Assembly: GCF_003111645.1 (NCBI RefSeq)
Contig: NZ_CP022187.1
Span: 1,426,001-1,490,000 of the forward strand
DNA length: 64,000 nucleotides
Source: Parazoarcus communis
GTDB lineage: Bacteria; Pseudomonadota; Gammaproteobacteria; Burkholderiales; Rhodocyclaceae
Reading direction: 5' to 3'
Part shown: in pieces, positions 36,294 to 45,012 of the stretch
Position numbering within the stretch: the first letter of the stretch is position 1
Layout: every line of letters begins with the position of its first letter
Made by a program: the position numbers and the translations under genes
Notes under the pieces: generated by a model
What the model saw: only the letters and a program-made list of their open reading frames with translations
Told to the model about the DNA's origin: nothing
Databases searched by the model: none

Positions 36294-37498
36294 GAGCCCA
36301 CCTTCTCGATCCGCGTCCATGGCGTGTTGAGCACACGCACGGAGCCGTAGTCCGCCGCATCCACGCCGATCTCCGCATCGCTCAGATAGCACGCGGGGTC
36401 TTCCGCCCACGGGTTGCCGGTGATCTGTTCCGCACGCACGCGCGAACTGCCATTGCAGATGTCGAGATACCTGCAGGCTCCGCACCGCCCCTCGAGCTTG
36501 CGCGGATGCGGTTTGAGCCCGACCAGCAACGGATTCGACAGATCGTTCCAGATCTCGCCAAAGGCCCGCTCCCGCACATTGCCCAGGGGGATGTGCCACC
36601 ACATGGTGTCCGGGTGAACCACGCCGAGATTGTCGATGTTCGCGACATTCACGCCGCTGGCGTTGCCGCCCCACTGGCGCAGCTTGCCCTCGATGTGTTC
36701 GGCATGCTGCGGAAAGCGGCGCCGCACCCAGTGCAGCAGGAACACGCCATCGGCGTCGTTGTTTCCGGTCACGAAGTCCTTCTCGATGCCGCGCTGGTGA
36801 AGTTCGAGACAGGTTTCGAACAGAAGCTCCATGGCGTCGCGGGTGGTACGGTGCTGGGCGTCGTCGCCACGGTGCTTGTTGCCGCGTCCGGCGTAATTGA
36901 GGTGGGAGAAGTAGAACTTGTCGATCGCCTCCTCCTCCACCAGTCGCAGCAGTCCGTGCAGGTCGTGGGCGTTGTCCTCGGTCATGGTGTAGCGCACGCC
37001 GACCTTGATCCCGCGCTCAACGCACAGACGGATGCCCGCAATCGAAGCATCGAATGCGCCGGCCTTGCGCCGGAAGCGGTCATGGGTGTCGGCAATGCCG
37101 TCGAGACTGACGCCGACGTAGTCGAAACCGATGTCGTCGATCGCGTCGATATTGCCTTCGTTGATCAGCGTGCCATTGGACGACAGGGCAACATAGAAAC
37201 CCATCTCCTTGGCACGACGGGCAATGTCGAAGATGTCCGCTCGCAGCAGCGGCTCACCGCCCGACAGGATCAGCACCGGCACCCGCGCCGCCTTGAGGTC
37301 GCCCATCACCCGGAACACCTCACCGGTAGACAACTCCCCGGCGAAGTCCGTATCCGCAGAAATCGAGTAACAGTGCTTGCAGGTCAGGTTGCAGCGCCGG
37401 ATCAGGTTCCAGATGACGACCGGCCCTGGCGGATTGCGCCGGGGCGCAACCGGGGTGGGATGATCAAGCTCGCGGATGAACTGGGATATGCGGAACAT
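36290..37498 (-). CDS. nirJ: NirJ, radical SAM heme d1 biosynthesis enzyme
   Basis: 402 residues. The radical SAM cluster motif is CNLTCKHC (near 36-43), and SPASM-like C-terminal cysteines occur in CGACRYLDICNGSSR and further on. LILSGGEPLLR supplies the SAM-binding GGE. NirJ removes propionates and introduces the oxo groups of heme d1. It is preceded by its own Dnr-like box 55 bases upstream and overlaps nirN. In many relatives nirJ follows nirH directly; here it lies about 17 kb downstream of nirH on the same strand. Confidence 0.95.
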   Translation of the reverse strand: MFRISQFIRELDHPTPVAPRRNPPGPVVIWNLIRRCNLTCKHCYSISADTDFAGELSTGEVFRVMGDLKAARVPVLILSGGEPLLRADIFDIARRAKEMGFYVALSSNGTLINEGNIDAIDDIGFDYVGVSLDGIADTHDRFRRKAGAFDASIAGIRLCVERGIKVGVRYTMTEDNAHDLHGLLRLVEEEAIDKFYFSHLNYAGRGNKHRGDDAQHRTTRDAMELLFETCLELHQRGIEKDFVTGNNDADGVFLLHWVRRRFPQHAEHIEGKLRQWGGNASGVNVANIDNLGVVHPDTMWWHIPLGNVRERAFGEIWNDLSNPLLVGLKPHPRKLEGRCGACRYLDICNGSSRVRAEQITGNPWAEDPACYLSDAEIGVDAADYGSVRVLNTPWTRIEKVGS

Positions 37499-37552
37499 GA
37501 CGGTCTGGCCTCCTGGTTCCCCGGATTACACCGCACCACGACATGACAATAA

Positions 37553-37566
37553 ATGATGCGGGTCAA
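37553..37566 (-). promoter_or_regulatory. Dnr/FNR box upstream of nirJN
   Basis: On the minus strand TTGACCCGCATCAT, two mismatches from TTGAT-N4-ATCAA. It lies 55 bases before the nirJ start codon. Confidence 0.65.
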
Positions 37567-37716
37567 GCAAGGGGCCCGATCCCCTTTCGCCGCACGTTTT
37601 TTGCATTGCACCAAAATCAGGCAACTCGCGCCGCCCGCGCCCCAATCAGGGGAGAAAAAGCGCTTCAGAACCGGGCGATGAAGGCAGGAACCGAGGATTC
37701 ATGGGCTTTTCCATGC

Positions 37717-37731
37717 TGGCACGCTACATGC
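37717..37731 (+). promoter_or_regulatory. Sigma-54 (-24/-12) promoter of the nitrite/formate channel
   Basis: TGGCACGCTACATGC has GG and GC elements with the correct 10-base gap. Transcription would start near 37743, immediately before the first hexaloop hairpin. Sigma-54 control points to the nitrogen-regulation system (NtrC), whose binding site is not clearly visible. Confidence 0.75.
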
Positions 37732-37746
37732 TTTTCATAGATCAAC

Positions 37747-37826
37747 TCGGGCCAACGGCGGCCTGAGGCATGTGCAACAGGGCATCAACCTGAATCAGCG
37801 CAGCAAATGGACAACGGCGTCCATTT
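37747..37826 (+). ncRNA. ANTAR-target dual-hexaloop leader RNA
   Basis: Two hairpins with identical hexaloops AACGGC, which have the required A1 and G4. P1 is at 37747-37766 (stem TCGGGCC/GGCCTGA) and P2 at 37805-37826 (stem AAATGGAC/GTCCATTT). The 3' arm of P2 overlaps the 5' arm of the terminator at 37816-37867. This is the layout of ANTAR antitermination (NasR, NasT, EutV): the bound protein stabilises P2 and stops the terminator from forming. No ANTAR protein gene lies in the window. Confidence 0.85.
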
Positions 37827-37867
37827 CCATCCTTCGTTTCCGAGGGCGTGGAGATGGACGCCTTTTT
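37816..37867 (+). terminator. Leader attenuator terminator
   Basis: A 13-bp stem, GGCGTCCATTTCC with GGAGATGGACGCC (one G-T pair), plus an inner CCTTCG/CGAGGG stem, followed by TTTTT. It is mutually exclusive with hexaloop hairpin P2. Confidence 0.9.
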
Positions 37868-37908
37868 GCGTTCACACGGCTTGCTCACCACTCACCCAGG
37901 GGAAAATC

Positions 37909-38721
37909 ATGTCATATATCGCGCCCGCAGAATTCGTCACCAAGATGGTTGACGCAGGAGAGTCGAAGATCTTCATGTCGACTCGCGACACACTGGTCCG
38001 CGCCTACATGGCCGGCGCCATTCTTGCGCTGGCCGCGGCCTTCGCGGTCACCATCACCGTGCAGACGGGAAATGCGCTTGCCGGCGCCATGCTGTTCCCG
38101 GTTGGCTTCTGCCTGTTGTATCTGCTGGGCTTCGATCTGCTCACCGGCGTGTTCACGCTGTGCCCGCTCGCCCTCATCGACAAACGCCCTGGCGTCACCG
38201 TCAATGGCGTGTTGCGCAACTGGGGCCTGGTATTCGTCGGCAACTTCGCCGGCGCACTGACCGTCGCGGTGATGATGGCGATCATCTTCACCTTCGGCTT
38301 CTCCGAAGCACCCAACATTGTCGGCCAGAAGATCGGCCATATCGGCGAAGGCCGCACCGTCGGATATGCCGAGCACGGGGCAGCGGGCATGCTGACGCTG
38401 TTCATCCGCGGCGTGCTGTGCAACTGGATGGTATCGACCGGCGTTGTCGCCGCGATGATGTCGACCAGCGTATCGGGCAAGGTCATCGGCATGTGGATGC
38501 CGATCATGCTGTTCTTCTACATGGGCTTCGAGCATTCGATCGTAAACATGTTCCTGTTCCCGTCCGGCCTGATGCTCGGCGGCAACTTCTCGATCTACGA
38601 CTACCTGGTGTGGAACGAAATCCCGACCGTCGTCGGCAACCTGGTCGGCGGCCTCGCCTTCGTCGGGCTCACGCTCTACTCCACCCACGTGCGCACCGCC
38701 CCCAAGCGCAGCGCTGCCTGA
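37909..38721 (+). CDS. Formate/nitrite transporter family channel (FocA/NirC type)
   Basis: 270 residues with six membrane helices. AYMAGAILALAAAFAVTITVQ, NFAGALTVAVMMAI and GFEHSIVNMFLFPSGL are FNT-family features. GGGGA lies before the ATG at 37909; an earlier in-frame start is inside the leader terminator and is rejected. The sigma-54 promoter and ANTAR leader indicate control by nitrogen status and nitrate/nitrite, so an assimilatory nitrite channel is the likely role despite the denitrification neighbours. Assimilatory nirBD or nasA genes are not in this window. Confidence 0.92.
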   Translation: MSYIAPAEFVTKMVDAGESKIFMSTRDTLVRAYMAGAILALAAAFAVTITVQTGNALAGAMLFPVGFCLLYLLGFDLLTGVFTLCPLALIDKRPGVTVNGVLRNWGLVFVGNFAGALTVAVMMAIIFTFGFSEAPNIVGQKIGHIGEGRTVGYAEHGAAGMLTLFIRGVLCNWMVSTGVVAAMMSTSVSGKVIGMWMPIMLFFYMGFEHSIVNMFLFPSGLMLGGNFSIYDYLVWNEIPTVVGNLVGGLAFVGLTLYSTHVRTAPKRSAA

Positions 38722-38738
38722 ACCATCATCCGGCACAC

Positions 38739-38761
38739 GGGCCCCGCAGTTCGCGGGGCCC
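38739..38761 (+). promoter_or_regulatory. Perfect 9-bp hairpin between the channel and kinase genes
   Basis: GGGCCCCGC-AGTTC-GCGGGGCCC, followed by TTG with no T run. It lies 13 bases before the kinase start codon and may lower readthrough or mask the ribosome site of the kinase gene. Confidence 0.6.
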
Positions 38762-38774
38762 TTGCCCATCACAG

Positions 38775-40511
38775 ATGTCGAGCACACTCTCGCTGAGCAC
38801 CGGCCAGTACTCCGACAAGGGGCGCAAGGGAATCAACCAGGATTTTCATGGCCTGAGCATCCCTGACGGTCCCCTGCTGAACACGAAGGGCATCGCCATC
38901 GCCCTGGCTGACGGCATCAGCAGCAGCGATGTCAGCCACGTCGCCAGCGCAGCCGCGGTCCGGAGCTTTCTTGACGATTACTACTGTACCTCGGAAGCAT
39001 GGACGGTCAGGACCGCTGCACAGCGCGTGCTCGAAGCGACCAACTCCTGGCTGTACGCGCAGACCCGCCAGAGCCCCTACCGTTACGACGGCGACCGTGG
39101 TTATGTGTGCACGCTCAGCGCCCTGATCATCAAGTCCGCAACGGCCCACATCTTCCATATCGGCGACAGCCGGATCTACCGCCTGCGGGACTCGAATCTC
39201 GAACAACTCACCGACGACCATCGGATCGTCGTGTCGCACGACACACACTACCTCGCCCGCGCCCTCGGGATTTCCGCACAACTGGATATCGACTATCAGC
39301 GCCTGGCAGTGAAAGAGGGCGACATCTTCGTTCTGGCCACCGACGGAGTGTACGAATTCGCCTCGCCCCGGTTCATCGTCGACGCCATCAGCGAAGCCGC
39401 GATGGATATCGACGCAGCGGCGCGATGCATCGCTGAAGAAGCCTTCAACCGCGGCAGCACGGACAACCTGACGATACAGATCGCACGCGTCGACACCGTG
39501 CCCGACGGGACAGCGGCCGAACACAGGCAGCAATGGCTTGACCTGCCACCCGCCCCCATCCTCCAGCCGCGCATGCTGTTCGACGGCTACCGGATCATTC
39601 GCGAAATACACGGCAACAGCCGCAGCCACATCTACCTCGCCGAGGACGGCGACAGCGCCGCACGGGTGGCGATCAAGATCCCTTCGGTCGATCTGCGGGG
39701 CGACCCCGCCTATCTGGAGAGATTCATGCTGGAAGAATGGATCGCGCGCCGCATCAACAGCGCGCACGTCCTCAAACCCAGCACGCTGAAGCGGCAGCGC
39801 ACCGCGCTCTATGTCGTCACCGAGTTCATCGAAGGCCAGACGCTGGCGCAATGGATGATCGACAACCCGGCGCCACCGATCGAAACCGTGCGCAACATCG
39901 TCGAACAGATCGCGAAAGGCCTGCTCGCCTTCCATCGCATGGAGATGCTGCACCAGGATCTGCGCCCGAACAACATCATGATCGACAAGGCCGGCACGGT
40001 GAAGATCATCGATTTCGGTGCGACGCGCGTGGCCGGCCTGATCGAATCGGAAACGACGACGCTGCAGCCACACATTCTCGGCACCGCCCAGTACACCGCG
40101 CCGGAATACTTTCTCGGCGAAGCAGGTACGCCCTGCGCTGACCTGTTCTCACTTGGCGTGATCACTTACCAGATGCTGAGCGACCGCCTGCCCTACGGCG
40201 CCGAGGTGGCAAAAACCCGCAGCAAGGCCGCGCAGCGAAAGCTGAAGTACGCCTCGGTGCTGGACGACTACCGCGAGAATCCTGCCTGGATTGACCCCGT
40301 CCTCGCCAAGGCCGTTCACCCGGACCCGAACAAGCGCTACCAGGAACTTTCCGAATTCATCTACGACCTCAGGCACCCCAACAACACGCTGCTGGGCAAG
40401 GGGCCGCCGCCGCTCATCGAACGCAATCCGCTGGTGTTCTGGCAAGCCCTGTCGTTCTGTCTGAGCCTGCTCGTGCTGCTGCTGTTGAGCACCAGTTCGC
40501 TGGTGAAATAG
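38775..40511 (+). CDS. PP2C phosphatase / Ser-Thr protein kinase fusion
   Basis: 578 residues. Residues 1-240 are a PP2C phosphatase with metal aspartates in ALADGIS, HIGDSRIYRL, LATDGVYEF and STDNLTIQI. From about 265 there is a Hanks-type kinase: VAIKIP (lysine), HQDLRPNNIM (catalytic Asp), DFGATRV and an APEYFLGE activation end. The glycine loop is poor (IHGNSRSHIYLAED). A C-terminal helix (FWQALSFCLSLLVLLLLST) anchors it. Related fusions sit beside nitrate/nitrite assimilation genes in Pseudomonas. It follows the channel gene by 53 bases. Both writer and eraser activities in one chain suggest tuning of a nitrogen-uptake protein (inference). Confidence 0.9.
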   Translation: MSSTLSLSTGQYSDKGRKGINQDFHGLSIPDGPLLNTKGIAIALADGISSSDVSHVASAAAVRSFLDDYYCTSEAWTVRTAAQRVLEATNSWLYAQTRQSPYRYDGDRGYVCTLSALIIKSATAHIFHIGDSRIYRLRDSNLEQLTDDHRIVVSHDTHYLARALGISAQLDIDYQRLAVKEGDIFVLATDGVYEFASPRFIVDAISEAAMDIDAAARCIAEEAFNRGSTDNLTIQIARVDTVPDGTAAEHRQQWLDLPPAPILQPRMLFDGYRIIREIHGNSRSHIYLAEDGDSAARVAIKIPSVDLRGDPAYLERFMLEEWIARRINSAHVLKPSTLKRQRTALYVVTEFIEGQTLAQWMIDNPAPPIETVRNIVEQIAKGLLAFHRMEMLHQDLRPNNIMIDKAGTVKIIDFGATRVAGLIESETTTLQPHILGTAQYTAPEYFLGEAGTPCADLFSLGVITYQMLSDRLPYGAEVAKTRSKAAQRKLKYASVLDDYRENPAWIDPVLAKAVHPDPNKRYQELSEFIYDLRHPNNTLLGKGPPPLIERNPLVFWQALSFCLSLLVLLLLSTSSLVK

Positions 40512-40517
40512 GCGAGC

Positions 40518-41129
40518 TCAGGCAGACAGGATCAGCCACGCAGCGATGCTCCACAGCATCAGCGCCACGCCGCCATCGAGAACCTGCCATGCGCGCGGGC
40601 GCCTGAACACCGGGGCCAGCAACCTTGCGCCGTAGCCCAGCAGCACGAACCAGCACACCGAACCGGCAATCGCACCCGCAGTGAACAACGGACGCAATTC
40701 CGCCGCCTGGCTGTTGCCAATTGAACCCAGCAACACCACGGTATCGAGATAGGCATGCGGATTGAGCAGACTGAAGCCGGCAGCCGTCAGCAGTGCCTGG
40801 CGCCAGGTCAGGCGGCGACGCTGACCGGCGTCCGCCTGCAGGCTGCCACCCGCAAGTGCCGAGCGCAGCGAACGCAGCCCGTACCAGCCGAGGAAAGCCG
40901 CGCCGCCGTAGCGGGCTGCCTCCATCCAGTCGGGATTGGCCGAGAACACTGCACCCAGCCCGTTCATGCCGAGCAGAATCAGGCTGACGTCACACAGGAC
41001 CGACACCACGACCGTGAGCAGCACATGTTCGCCACGCAGCCCCTGACGCAGCACATGTGCGTTCTGTGCGCCGATGGCCATGATGAGTCCGAGGGTCAGC
41101 ATAAACCCGTTCAGAAAGCCGGCATTCAT
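40518..41129 (-). CDS. argO: LysE/ArgO-family amino-acid exporter
   Basis: 203 residues with six helices. FMLTLGLIMAIGAQNAHVLRQG is the ArgO/LysE signature, and NPHAYLDTVVLLGSIG is the second conserved block. It exports arginine or lysine and analogues such as canavanine. The start at 41129 was chosen by homology to the family N-terminus. It is divergent from an ArgP-type regulator, the standard arrangement. Its 3' end is 4 bases from the end of the kinase gene, on the opposite strand. Confidence 0.92.
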   Translation of the reverse strand: MNAGFLNGFMLTLGLIMAIGAQNAHVLRQGLRGEHVLLTVVVSVLCDVSLILLGMNGLGAVFSANPDWMEAARYGGAAFLGWYGLRSLRSALAGGSLQADAGQRRRLTWRQALLTAAGFSLLNPHAYLDTVVLLGSIGNSQAAELRPLFTAGAIAGSVCWFVLLGYGARLLAPVFRRPRAWQVLDGGVALMLWSIAAWLILSA

Positions 41130-41223
41130 GATCAAGCTCCAGTGAATCCCAGGCCGCCTGTGCCACGTCGCCGGATCGGTCTGGGTGCATGAAATGTAGA
41201 TGCACCCGGACCATAAAATAAGT

Positions 41224-41243
41224 AATATCGTTAAATATCGTTT
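41224..41243 (+). promoter_or_regulatory. Direct repeat in the argO/argP intergenic region
   Basis: AATATCGTTA and AATATCGTTT follow each other, one helical turn apart, in an AT-rich 130-base gap. A likely ArgP operator (inferred). Confidence 0.5.
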
Positions 41244-41259
41244 TATATGATTTTTTCTA

Positions 41260-42174
41260 ATGTTAGACCTGCGTCTGCAAGCTTTCGAGGCGGTACTCAA
41301 GGAAGGTGGCTTCGAGCGCGCTGCGCGCCATCTCAACCTGACCCAGTCTGCGGTTTCGCAACGGGTGAAGCTGCTCGAGGCAGAGCTCGGGCAGGCGCTG
41401 CTGGTGCGCAGCAAGCCTGTGCAGCCGACCCCGGCCGGCCGCCGCCTGCTGCCCTATCTGACCCAGCTCAGGCTGGTCGAGGCCGAAGCCCAGCGTGCCT
41501 TGCACCCGGGCGCCAAGGGGCAGCCACTGCGCCTGCCGATCGGGATCAATGCGGACAGCCTGGCGACCTGGTTCCTGCCCGCGGTCGAACACGTGGTGCG
41601 GGAAGAACGCCTGGTGCTCGACTGCGTGGTCGATGACCAGGACCACACACACGCACTGCTGGCAAACGGCGACGTACTCGGTTGTGTGAGCACCCGCGCC
41701 GACCCGATGCGCGGTTGCGCAGTGATGCGACTCGGCGTGATGCGCTACCTGTGCGTCGCCTCACCCGAGTTTCGCGCCAGACACTTTCCTTCGGGCCTCA
41801 CCCGGGCTGCACTCGGGCGCGCACCGGCCATCGTCTATGGCCGCAACGACGACATGCACGATCTCTTCCTGCGCAACCAGTTCGGTCTCGACGCCGGCCA
41901 CTATCCCTACCACGTCGTCCCCTCATCCGAGGGTTTCCTCGCGTTTGCGAAGAACGCGCTGGGCTACGGCTTCGTGCCTGAGATTCAGGTCGTCGATGCG
42001 CTTGCAGCAGGCAGCCTCGTCGATCTCGCGCCCACGCAGCAGGAGACCGTCGAGCTGTACTGGCACCACTGGCAGGTTCAGTCCTCGGTGATGGCGCAGT
42101 TCTCGCGGGATCTCGTCACCGGTGCCGCACGCGCGCTGGAGCTGCCGTCCGTCGATGACACGGCGGCACGCTGA
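41260..42174 (+). CDS. argP: ArgP/LysG-type LysR regulator
   Basis: 304 residues. The N-terminal helix-turn-helix is RLQAFEAVLKEGGFERAARHLNLTQSAVSQRVK, followed by the effector domain. The family features LPIGINADSLATWFLPA and PSSEGFLAFAKNALGYGFVPE match ArgP (IciA/LysG). It activates argO in response to arginine or lysine in relatives. It is divergent from argO with the AT-rich repeat between them. Confidence 0.92.
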   Translation: MLDLRLQAFEAVLKEGGFERAARHLNLTQSAVSQRVKLLEAELGQALLVRSKPVQPTPAGRRLLPYLTQLRLVEAEAQRALHPGAKGQPLRLPIGINADSLATWFLPAVEHVVREERLVLDCVVDDQDHTHALLANGDVLGCVSTRADPMRGCAVMRLGVMRYLCVASPEFRARHFPSGLTRAALGRAPAIVYGRNDDMHDLFLRNQFGLDAGHYPYHVVPSSEGFLAFAKNALGYGFVPEIQVVDALAAGSLVDLAPTQQETVELYWHHWQVQSSVMAQFSRDLVTGAARALELPSVDDTAAR

Positions 42175-42208
42175 TCGCAGTGGCAGTCGCAGTCGCAGCC
42201 GGCACGGC

Positions 42209-43189
42209 CTAGGTCCTCGCCCGGTTTGCGAGGGTTACGCCGATCGCCGCCAGCGCACCACCGACCACCATGGATATCAGGATCGTCTCGCCCAGCACCA
42301 GGGCCCCCAGAATGACCCCGAAAGCGGGCACCAGATTGGTAAAGACCGCCGCACGGGACGCGCCGATGGCCTTGATCCCTTCGTAATACCAGACGAAACC
42401 CACCACCGTGCCGAACACCCCAAGGTAGGCCATTGCGCCCCACACCTCCCATCCGAAGGCGTGCCATTCACTCGCCCTGAACTCCCACGCGGCGCCAATC
42501 GACAGAAAGGCCAGCCCCCACATCGCCGCATACGTCGTCGCCGCAACCGGGCTCAGATCCTTGAGCGCCTTGCGCCCGATCAGCGTGTATGCGGCCCAGT
42601 TCATCACCGCGATGAACATGAGCGTTTCACCCGTTCCGATCGAACGTCCCAGATCGTATGCCACGGTCAGCAGCTCGCCGCGGGTAATGACGACTGCGGC
42701 GCCCACAAAAGCGATGCCGAAGCCGAGCCATTTGACGCGGCCCAGGCGCTCGTGAAACAGGAGACTGGCAAACACGGCGGTCGCAATCGGGTTCAGCGCG
42801 ACCAGCAAGGCCGTCCGCCCCGCCGGCATGTGTGAAAGCGCCGCCAGAAAGCAGACATTGTAAAGAAAGATCCCGGTGAACCCGAGTGCAGCGGTCACCA
42901 CGATCTGCGACCCGCGCAGCCGGGGCAGACCACCCTCGAGCTTCCACGCCACGAGCAGCAACAACACCACCGCAATCGCAAACCGCCCCGTTGCCGCCGC
43001 CATCAGCGGCATCTCCTGGGCAAGCACCCGCCCCGCGATGAAGGTGCCGCCCCAGAACAGCGCCACCATGACCAGCTTGACATACACCCACAGGCTGACG
43101 CCTTCAGCAAGCCCTGGGGCAGGCAGTTCGGGCGTGGACTCGATGGCGATTGCCGGCAGCGGCGAAGGACATGACACGTCGGTCTTCAT
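42209..43189 (-). CDS. EamA/DMT-family exporter
   Basis: 326 residues with ten predicted helices in two EamA repeats. MVALFWGGTFIAGRVLAQEM begins the first, and NWAAYTLIGRKALKDLSPV the second. A hydrophilic 35-residue N-terminal tail precedes the first helix. It is probably a metabolite or amino-acid exporter. It is convergent with argP. Confidence 0.87.
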   Translation of the reverse strand: MKTDVSCPSPLPAIAIESTPELPAPGLAEGVSLWVYVKLVMVALFWGGTFIAGRVLAQEMPLMAAATGRFAIAVVLLLLVAWKLEGGLPRLRGSQIVVTAALGFTGIFLYNVCFLAALSHMPAGRTALLVALNPIATAVFASLLFHERLGRVKWLGFGIAFVGAAVVITRGELLTVAYDLGRSIGTGETLMFIAVMNWAAYTLIGRKALKDLSPVAATTYAAMWGLAFLSIGAAWEFRASEWHAFGWEVWGAMAYLGVFGTVVGFVWYYEGIKAIGASRAAVFTNLVPAFGVILGALVLGETILISMVVGGALAAIGVTLANRART

Positions 43190-43579
43190 GATCGTACGGT
43201 AGTGAATGGAGTCGGAAGCACATTGGCCGGATCGACATCCTATTACTTATCCGGACGCTTGAATGAATGCGCTCTTGCTCATCCCGCAGCGGATCATCCC
43301 CGAGTGACCCCGAGTAACCTTTACCCAGCTGAACATTCTTGTGGAGGTGGCGGATTCCGGCTGCGCATCCATTGGCGCGGAAGAGTGCGGTAAGCCTGGC
43401 CGTTCGCAGTCTCGATCAGGCAACGCCGGCCATGACAGCTTTCGTCGAGACCGGCAGGGATCTGGCGGCGAGATGGGTCAGCTGCCGCAGGGAGGGGCAA
43501 CTGCCGCAGGCAGGGGCCAGGTGACGCGGGCAGTGCGCAACTGCGCGCACATCACCCGCATCCGGCAGCAGGGCGTCCT
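43190..43579. other. Gene-free stretch between two EamA genes
   Basis: 390 bases without a credible gene. It holds a short direct repeat, CCCCGAGTGA/CCCCGAGTAA, near 43300. It also holds a 19-base tandem duplication (43482-43500 and 43501-43519, 17 of 19 identical) that starts CTGCCGCAGG. Confidence 0.55.
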
Positions 43580-44506
43580 TCAGGAACGGAGCTGGACGTA
43601 CTTCAGCACTCTGGCGCCGAACATCACCACGAACAGCGAGAGCCCGATGAAGGCCACGCCGACCGCCTGCCACAGGCCGATCGTCTCGCCAAAGGTCAGC
43701 ATGCCGGCCACGAGGCCGATCACCGGGACACCGAGGCTGAAAGGTGCGACGCGATTGGCCGGATGACGCTTCAGGAGGTGGGTCCATAGCCCGTATGCGG
43801 TGATGGTGGCGAGCCAGCCCAGGTAGGCCACGCCGAGCCAGCCGGTCACGGAGGCATTGGTCCAGTTCGACTGCGCCTCGGCGGGGTCGAATGCCCAGCT
43901 CATCATCACGAACGGAATGATCGGCGTCAGGCTCGACCAGACGACGAACTGGAACGGGTTGTAGCCCGGGCTGCTGCGCTGCAGGTTGCGGGCAACGATG
44001 TTCGACACGCCCCACATCGCGGCAGCGCTCAGCGTCAGCACGAAGCCGCTGATGGTCATCTGCGTGGCCGTCACATCATGCGCGGCGAGGAAGCTCATCG
44101 CGAAACACAGCAGCCCCAGACCAGCGAAGACCAGACCACCGGTGATCTGGCGCGTCAGCCGCTCCTTGAGCAGGAAGTAGCCGATGATGGTGGTAAAGAA
44201 CACCTGCGTCTGCATCAGCACCGACGCCAGGGCCGAGCTCATCCCGAGCTCAAAGCCGAGGAACAGCAGTCCGAACTGCCCGACGCCCTGAGCCAGACCG
44301 TAAGCGGCAAGCCAGCGCCACGGCACCTTGGGCCGGGGGACGAAGAAGATGAGCGGCACGAGTGCAAACACATAACGTGCAGCTCCGAGCTGCCACGGAG
44401 TGAAGTCACGCAATGCCAGTTTCATGGCAACGAAATTGAGGCCCCAGATCACCACCACCGCGAGTGCCGCCGCCAGATCGCGACCGCTGAGTGCTTGATT
44501 GTTCAT
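43580..44506 (-). CDS. EamA/DMT-family exporter (RhaT/YedA-like)
   Basis: 308 residues, ten helices. The first repeat starts AVVVIWGLNFVAMKLALRD and the second LSAAAMWGVSNIVARNL, each with the conserved W-G-N type motif. Related proteins export cysteine/O-acetylserine or other amino acids. It lies on the same strand as the EamA gene at 42209 but 390 bases away, and the two are only distantly similar, so this is not a recent duplication. Confidence 0.88.
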   Translation of the reverse strand: MNNQALSGRDLAAALAVVVIWGLNFVAMKLALRDFTPWQLGAARYVFALVPLIFFVPRPKVPWRWLAAYGLAQGVGQFGLLFLGFELGMSSALASVLMQTQVFFTTIIGYFLLKERLTRQITGGLVFAGLGLLCFAMSFLAAHDVTATQMTISGFVLTLSAAAMWGVSNIVARNLQRSSPGYNPFQFVVWSSLTPIIPFVMMSWAFDPAEAQSNWTNASVTGWLGVAYLGWLATITAYGLWTHLLKRHPANRVAPFSLGVPVIGLVAGMLTFGETIGLWQAVGVAFIGLSLFVVMFGARVLKYVQLRS

Positions 44507-45012
44507 GCCAGCCTCAAGGCGCGCGGGCCAGCCGGATTCAGCGGAAGACAGGCGTCGTGCATACGCCAGGTGCCGTGCCAGCTCCGGGCGGGCTTGTAAC
44601 CCAAACGAAAGCAGTCATCGAGCGGGGGTTCGACGCAGGTCATCGAGATTCCTTCAGAATATGCCGGGTCGGCAACGAGGAGCCGCAGGAAGCAGCAATC
44701 TCATCGTGATGACATGGATATTAGGCACACCGAAGGAAAACGGCTGGATCCACAGCGCAGGGAATATGGGGCCAGCGGGCACTCAGAACGGGCCCGGCCA
44801 GCCTCTGCGGCGCTGAAGACGGGAGGCGCCTGGCACGATGCCCCGTCGCCCGAGCCGCGGACACACGTTGATGCTGCCGGATACGGCCGCCAAGACAGCA
44901 GGCATTGTCGGCGGGTGCTGCACAGGTCCGGCCGGCGCCGGATCCGATGTCGAACGGATGCGGGAACCGCTCAAGAGCCGGCGTGATGCGGTCCGATTGA
45001 AACGCTGCAGCC
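44507..45012. other. Gene-free stretch
   Basis: About 500 bases between an EamA gene and a chemoreceptor gene. No reading frame here shows a recognisable domain, ribosome site or membrane pattern; those present look like chance openings in GC-rich DNA. Confidence 0.5.

Noticed and set aside
37600-37660. Possible NtrC site upstream of the sigma-54 promoter (TGCACC near 37610)
   Set aside because: Only one half-site resembles the consensus; the other half has too many mismatches to call.
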